A stretch of DNA of 8,947 bases, from the NCBI GenBank assembly GCA_020026195.1, contig JAHHQW010000073.1:1-8947 (forward strand), given 5' to 3'. Origin of the DNA: Prevotella sp. (GTDB lineage Bacteria; Bacteroidota; Bacteroidia; Bacteroidales; Bacteroidaceae). The position numbers were made by a program, and so were the translations under genes. Of this stretch, positions 6,546-8,947 are shown piece after piece (the first letter of the stretch is position 1; each line of letters begins with the position of its first letter). Under the pieces are notes generated by a model that saw nothing but the letters and a program-made list of their open reading frames with translations, had not been told where the DNA came from and did no database searches.

Positions 6546-7099
6546 TGGATTACCAATCAATTATTGACAAATATTATAAGGAGGATAATGCTCTGAGGCA
6601 TATCCTCCTTACACATAGTGAATCTGTGACGCATAAAGCGTTGCAGATTGCTTTTTTTCATAAAGAACTGAATCTCGACATTGAGTTCGTTCGAGAAGCA
6701 GCAATGCTTCATGACTTAGGAATATTCTTAACTGATGCTCCGGGAATAGAATGTCATGGCACCGAGCCCTACATTCGTCACGGAATATTAGGTGCTGAGA
6801 TAATGAGAAAGGAAGGTTTCCCGCGTCATGCTCGAGTATGCGAACGTCATACTGGTGCCGGACTGTCTCTTCAGGAGATTGAAAAGAGCAATCTTCCACT
6901 ACCCCATCACGATTTCCTACCGGAGACGTTAGAGGAACAGTTAGTATGTTATGCTGATAAGTTCTTTTCAAAGACACATCTTGACGTAGAGAAAACAATA
7001 CCTCAGGCCCGAAAGAGTCTTGCGAAGTTCGGCGAAGACGGACTTGAACGCTTTGACAGGTGGACAAAATTATTTGCCATGCCTGGAGATGAGATCTAA
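6545..7099 (+). CDS. HD-domain phosphohydrolase
   Basis: This 184-residue soluble protein has the metal-binding residues of the HD superfamily in order: H24 (THSESV), the H56-D57 pair (MLHDLGIF), H79 (IRHGILGAE), H102 (CERHTGAG) and D138 (CYADKF). The spacing and the two extra histidines suggest a two-metal site, as in phosphohydrolases that act on nucleotides or on YqeK-type dinucleotides. The substrate cannot be told. The length is that of a single-domain HD protein with nothing fused. The start ATG shares one base with the stop TAA of the OadA-like gene (TAATG), a classic stop-start coupling, so both are made from one mRNA. A terminator follows 8 nt after the stop. A functional link to the carboxyltransferase is suggested only by this arrangement. 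Confidence 0.87.
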   Translation: MDYQSIIDKYYKEDNALRHILLTHSESVTHKALQIAFFHKELNLDIEFVREAAMLHDLGIFLTDAPGIECHGTEPYIRHGILGAEIMRKEGFPRHARVCERHTGAGLSLQEIEKSNLPLPHHDFLPETLEEQLVCYADKFFSKTHLDVEKTIPQARKSLAKFGEDGLERFDRWTKLFAMPGDEI

Positions 7100-7107
7100 C
7101 GATATAA

Positions 7108-7140
7108 AAAAGCAGGATAACTTTGAATTATCCTGCTTTT
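7108..7140. terminator. Bidirectional intrinsic terminator between converging genes
   Basis: A perfect 13-bp stem, AAAAGCAGGATAA (7108-7120) with TTATCCTGCTTTT (7128-7140), closes a 7-nt loop. The T-tract is built into the stem ends, so it can stop transcripts from either side: the HD gene ends 8 nt before it, and the potassium channel gene ends 6 nt from it on the other strand. Confidence 0.9.
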
Positions 7141-7146
7141 GCTTTT

Positions 7147-7905
7147 CTATTCCTTTTTATGTCTCTCCTTATCTAACGTTTCATTTGTTCGCTGCTGCAT
7201 TATATTCATGAAAGCCGAACCTACAATACCGGTAGGAAGTGCTATCATCGCTATTCCTATCATACTTATCACAATGCCCAGCAATTTACCTAACGGTGTT
7301 ATGGGATATATGTCACCATACCCTGTAGTCGTAAACGCCACAACCGACCACCAGATACCGTCACCTACATTACGAAAGACATCAGGCTGCGCTTCGCGTT
7401 CTATATAATACATTAGTATTGCAGAGAAACCAACCATAATGCCACATGCAGTATAGGCCGTAATCAGTTCGTCCTTGACAGACTTCAGAACCTTTCCTAT
7501 CAGTTGGAAAGAGCGTGAATGACGTATTAACTTGAATATTGTAAAAATATACGGAAGCACCACTGCATGTACAGCCGATGTATCCCATAAGAAGTATGTA
7601 AGTATACACGGAAGCACTGCAACAAAATCTACAAAGCCATAAAAAGATAAAGTGTAACGAAGTCGTGCCCTGGCGCTATTCATTTCAGGATACATGGCAG
7701 GTGCTGAAAAGATTCTTAATACATACTCTATCATAAAGACAAAGGATGATGTATAAGTCATACTGAAAAGGAATACCTGATAAGGTCGCAACTCACTATA
7801 TGTACTTGCCATTATAGCTGCTATCGATACCAATATAAAAAACAGCACAGTATAATGAACTAATTTGCTGTAAAGGAAAGCCAATACTCGTTTCTGAAGT
7901 TTCAT
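7147..7905 (-). CDS. Six-helix potassium channel (voltage-gated-like ion transporter)
   Basis: This 252-residue inner-membrane channel starts at the ATG at 7905. Helices S1 (about 15-33), S2 (45-66, with E60), S3 (86-106, with D93) and S4 (115-142) form a voltage-sensor-like domain. S5 (148-168), the pore loop (184-198) and S6 (207-232, with ALPTGIVGSAF) form the pore. The selectivity filter TTGYGD (193-198) is canonical for K+. S4 has K125, R128, R131, K138 and K142 but not the regular every-third-residue arginine ladder of Kv channels, so voltage sensing may be weak. No cytoplasmic RCK domain follows; the tail is about 20 charged residues. A TTG at 7929 in the same frame would add eight residues but lies inside the promoter box, so it is rejected. 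The gene is monocistronic, between its own promoter and a shared terminator. Confidence 0.92.
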   Translation of the reverse strand: MKLQKRVLAFLYSKLVHYTVLFFILVSIAAIMASTYSELRPYQVFLFSMTYTSSFVFMIEYVLRIFSAPAMYPEMNSARARLRYTLSFYGFVDFVAVLPCILTYFLWDTSAVHAVVLPYIFTIFKLIRHSRSFQLIGKVLKSVKDELITAYTACGIMVGFSAILMYYIEREAQPDVFRNVGDGIWWSVVAFTTTGYGDIYPITPLGKLLGIVISMIGIAMIALPTGIVGSAFMNIMQQRTNETLDKERHKKE

Positions 7906-7926
7906 TATGTATTTTTTTAAACTCGG

Positions 7927-7934
7927 CAAAGGTA
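7927..7934 (-). promoter_or_regulatory. -7 box of the potassium channel promoter
   Basis: On the minus strand this reads TACCTTTG followed by C, identical to the SRP RNA -7 box. Transcription would start near 7920, about 15 nt before the ATG at 7905. The region 19-21 bp upstream has only a weak TTAC-like element. The position fixes the start codon, since the in-frame TTG at 7929 is part of the box. Confidence 0.65.
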
Positions 7935-8228
7935 CTATATTGCAAATAAAAAGTGTAACTCTGACTGTTAAATGTACGAAAGCAGATATAAAAAATATGC
8001 ATTAATTTCTATGTACTTATTAAGTATACACAGAGAGACATTTGAAAAACTAAATACGAATCAAAGTTTTCTACACTTATATTTCAATAAAATTGCAATA
8101 AAAACAAGAATTTCAGAAAAAGCATAAAACGTATGGTATAAAACGTCTCAAAGTAAAGAAAATGCACGATTATTAAAAATAATTGACAAAATTATTACAA
8201 TTTTATTCCATCATATTGATTTTGTTAC
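7935..8228. other. AT-rich intergenic stretch, no gene seen
   Basis: These roughly 290 bp upstream of the channel gene contain stop codons in all frames and no ORF with protein-like composition. The only patterns noted are a 9-bp direct repeat ATAAAACGT at 8124-8132 and 8138-8146, and a short inverted repeat AAAATT/AATTTT at about 8188-8204. Both are compatible with chance in such AT-rich DNA. Confidence 0.6.
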
Positions 8229-8236
8229 TATATTTG
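8229..8236 (+). promoter_or_regulatory. -7 box upstream of a gene-poor region
   Basis: TATATTTG followed by C is the same octamer as the box before the OadA-like gene and matches TAnnTTTG. Transcription would begin near 8243 towards the terminator at 8691. No proper -33 TTTG is seen at 19-21 bp; a TTTG at 8221-8224 is too close. Confidence 0.4.
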
Positions 8237-8242
8237 CAGTAT

Positions 8243-8725
8243 AAAGATAAACACTTAAGAAAACTACAACACAGCAAGCACTTTAAATATGAGTATGAAT
8301 TAAACATTAATGGTAACACTCTATAGAGAAAATTGAAAAGACACTTCCAAAAGAAAAAGATTTGTTTTAAACAGATGATTTTTATCTTGAGTGGAACACA
8401 CATTATTAAGAACAGTTATTGTAACCTTAGATTAAAGGATGTATTACTAATATGAAAGTAAAACATTTTCTGAGGACAGTTCCTTTTCGTTTCATACAGC
8501 ATAAAAGAATTTAGAAATAAACAATATAATGGTTTTAATATTGCAGTATATTTTAGACTGGTAATGGTTGGCAAGTTAAGCTGAAGACATTATCCTTATT
8601 GCGTGTCAGTGATTGATATGGCAGATAATAAAAGTCTAATCAGTTTTTATGGATAGCAGTTTAAGACTATCAACAATATTAAACCATCGTGCGATGTATC
8701 CCTTCTCAGGATACATCGCTTTTTT
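8243..8725 (+). ncRNA. Candidate non-coding transcript or decayed gene between promoter box and terminator
   Basis: This stretch of about 480 nt is bracketed by a plausible -7 box and a strong intrinsic terminator of the same orientation, yet holds no convincing protein gene. The longest plus-strand ORF with an ATG and a purine-rich AAAGGA ahead of it (12 nt spacing) is only 20 codons (8452-8514, starting MKVKHFLRTV, basic). Near the 3' end, short complementary segments such as AGTCT (about 8633) with AGACT, and GATAG with CTATC, could fold. I do not recognise 6S RNA, tmRNA, RNase P RNA or a known riboswitch. The 5' end could be much nearer the terminator if another promoter is used. It could equally be the untranslated remnant of a lost gene. 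Confidence 0.3.
8691..8725 (+). terminator. Strong intrinsic terminator
   Basis: A perfect 11-bp stem, GCGATGTATCC (8691-8701) with GGATACATCGC (8709-8719), closes a 7-nt loop and is followed directly by six T (8720-8725). There is no T-run on the other side, so it acts on plus-strand transcripts. No protein gene ends nearby, which is why a non-coding transcript is proposed upstream. Confidence 0.88.
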
Positions 8726-8757
8726 AATAAAAGACATAATCACCGTAAATATTATTT

Positions 8758-8788
8758 CTTATAAGTTTAAATTATCTCTACTTATAAG
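8758..8788. repeat. Pair of identical 8-bp palindromes, possible operator
   Basis: The palindrome CTTATAAG occurs at 8758-8765 and 8781-8788, with a start-to-start distance of 23 bp, about two helical turns. Both copies lie 24-54 bp upstream of the -7 box at 8812, where a regulator could sit. The second copy is embedded in the 10-bp palindrome ACTTATAAGT; the first is preceded by T. Chance is possible because the DNA is very AT-rich. Confidence 0.35.
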
Positions 8789-8811
8789 TAAAAAGTTTTA
8801 TGAAAGCTCCA

Positions 8812-8819
8812 TAAATTTG
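8812..8819 (+). promoter_or_regulatory. -7 box pointing out of the window
   Basis: TAAATTTG followed by C matches TAnnTTTG. The start would be near 8826. No clear -33 TTTG is present, which would fit a promoter needing an activator bound at the upstream palindromes; that is inference. Confidence 0.4.
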
Positions 8820-8825
8820 CAAATT

Positions 8826-8947
8826 CATATTTTTTATATTAATTTTGGACTCTGATTATAACGACCTTGAATGAAAACATTTAAAGACATATTAACAATA
8901 GTTCGTTAAAAAATCGCCACGCCTAAGCGGCTCTGGCAGTAAATAAA
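8826..8947 (+). other. Possible leader region of a gene beyond the right edge
   Basis: Downstream of the last promoter box are a 12-codon ORF (8871-8909, MKTFKDILTIVR then TAA) and, 6 nt later, a GC-rich hairpin in otherwise AT-rich DNA. In the hairpin, GCCA (8916-8919) pairs with TGGC (8934-8937), and the inner GCC (8921-8923) pairs with GGC (8929-8931). A tiny ORF followed by a hairpin is the layout of a regulatory leader, but the peptide has no run of one amino acid to suggest classical attenuation. No T-tract follows within the window. It may instead be the 5' UTR of an unseen gene. Confidence 0.25.

Noticed and set aside
8124..8146. 9-bp direct repeat ATAAAACGT, two copies 14 bp apart
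   Set aside because: Only two copies, not placed at a recognised promoter; expected by chance in DNA this AT-rich.
8188..8204. AAAATT/AATTTT inverted repeat and a TTGACA-like hexamer nearby
   Set aside because: Too short and AT-only to call; the E. coli -35 element is not used by the Bacteroidetes primary sigma factor.
8203..8403. Minus-strand ORF of 66 codons
   Set aside because: It is low-complexity Phe/Leu/Lys/Cys-rich translation of AT-rich DNA, with no promoter or family resemblance.
8649..8855. Plus-strand ORF of 68 codons
   Set aside because: It reads straight through the strong terminator at 8691-8725 and through the palindromes and promoter box beyond it.

Overview
The window looks like chromosomal DNA from a member of the Bacteroidales, most likely Prevotella or a close relative. 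Three things point there: families typical of that phylum (DUF4199, and a DUF6452 lipoprotein next to a DUF6048 protein), start codons without strong Shine-Dalgarno sequences, and repeated matches to the Bacteroidetes -7 promoter box TAnnTTTG. The genus is inference. No CRISPR array, transposase, integrase or phage gene is visible.

Left edge (1-284): on the minus strand, the small bacterial SRP RNA is followed after a few bases by a tRNA-Thr(UGU) that is cut by the window edge. Both appear to be driven by a good -33/-7 promoter at 160-190.

First plus-strand operon (285-4599): six tightly packed genes encode a DUF4199 membrane protein, a family 2 glycosyltransferase with a C-terminal membrane anchor, a DUF6452 lipoprotein, a DUF6048 exported protein, a membrane-anchored ApbE-type FAD:protein FMN transferase and a Crp/Fnr-like regulator. 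Gaps are 13 nt or less, and there are overlaps of 13, 50 and 4 nt. Apart from the regulator, all products act at or outside the cytoplasmic membrane, so this is an envelope-directed operon.

Second plus-strand operon (4758-7099): a 595-residue protein of the oxaloacetate decarboxylase alpha / pyruvate carboxylase B family overlaps an HD-domain phosphohydrolase by one base (TAATG). The carboxyltransferase metal site is kept, but the biotin attachment motif of the C-terminal domain is gone and the segment near the usual catalytic threonine is altered. This is the most unusual protein in the window. The operon ends at a perfect 13-bp hairpin that also serves the converging gene.

Minus-strand gene (7147-7905): a six-helix potassium channel with a canonical TTGYGD filter and its own promoter.

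Right edge (7935-8947): about 1 kb of AT-rich DNA without a convincing protein gene, but not featureless. A -7 box at 8229 and a strong intrinsic terminator at 8691-8725 bracket a possible non-coding transcript. Beyond it lie a pair of identical palindromes, another -7 box, a 12-codon ORF and a GC-rich hairpin that resemble the leader of a gene outside the window.
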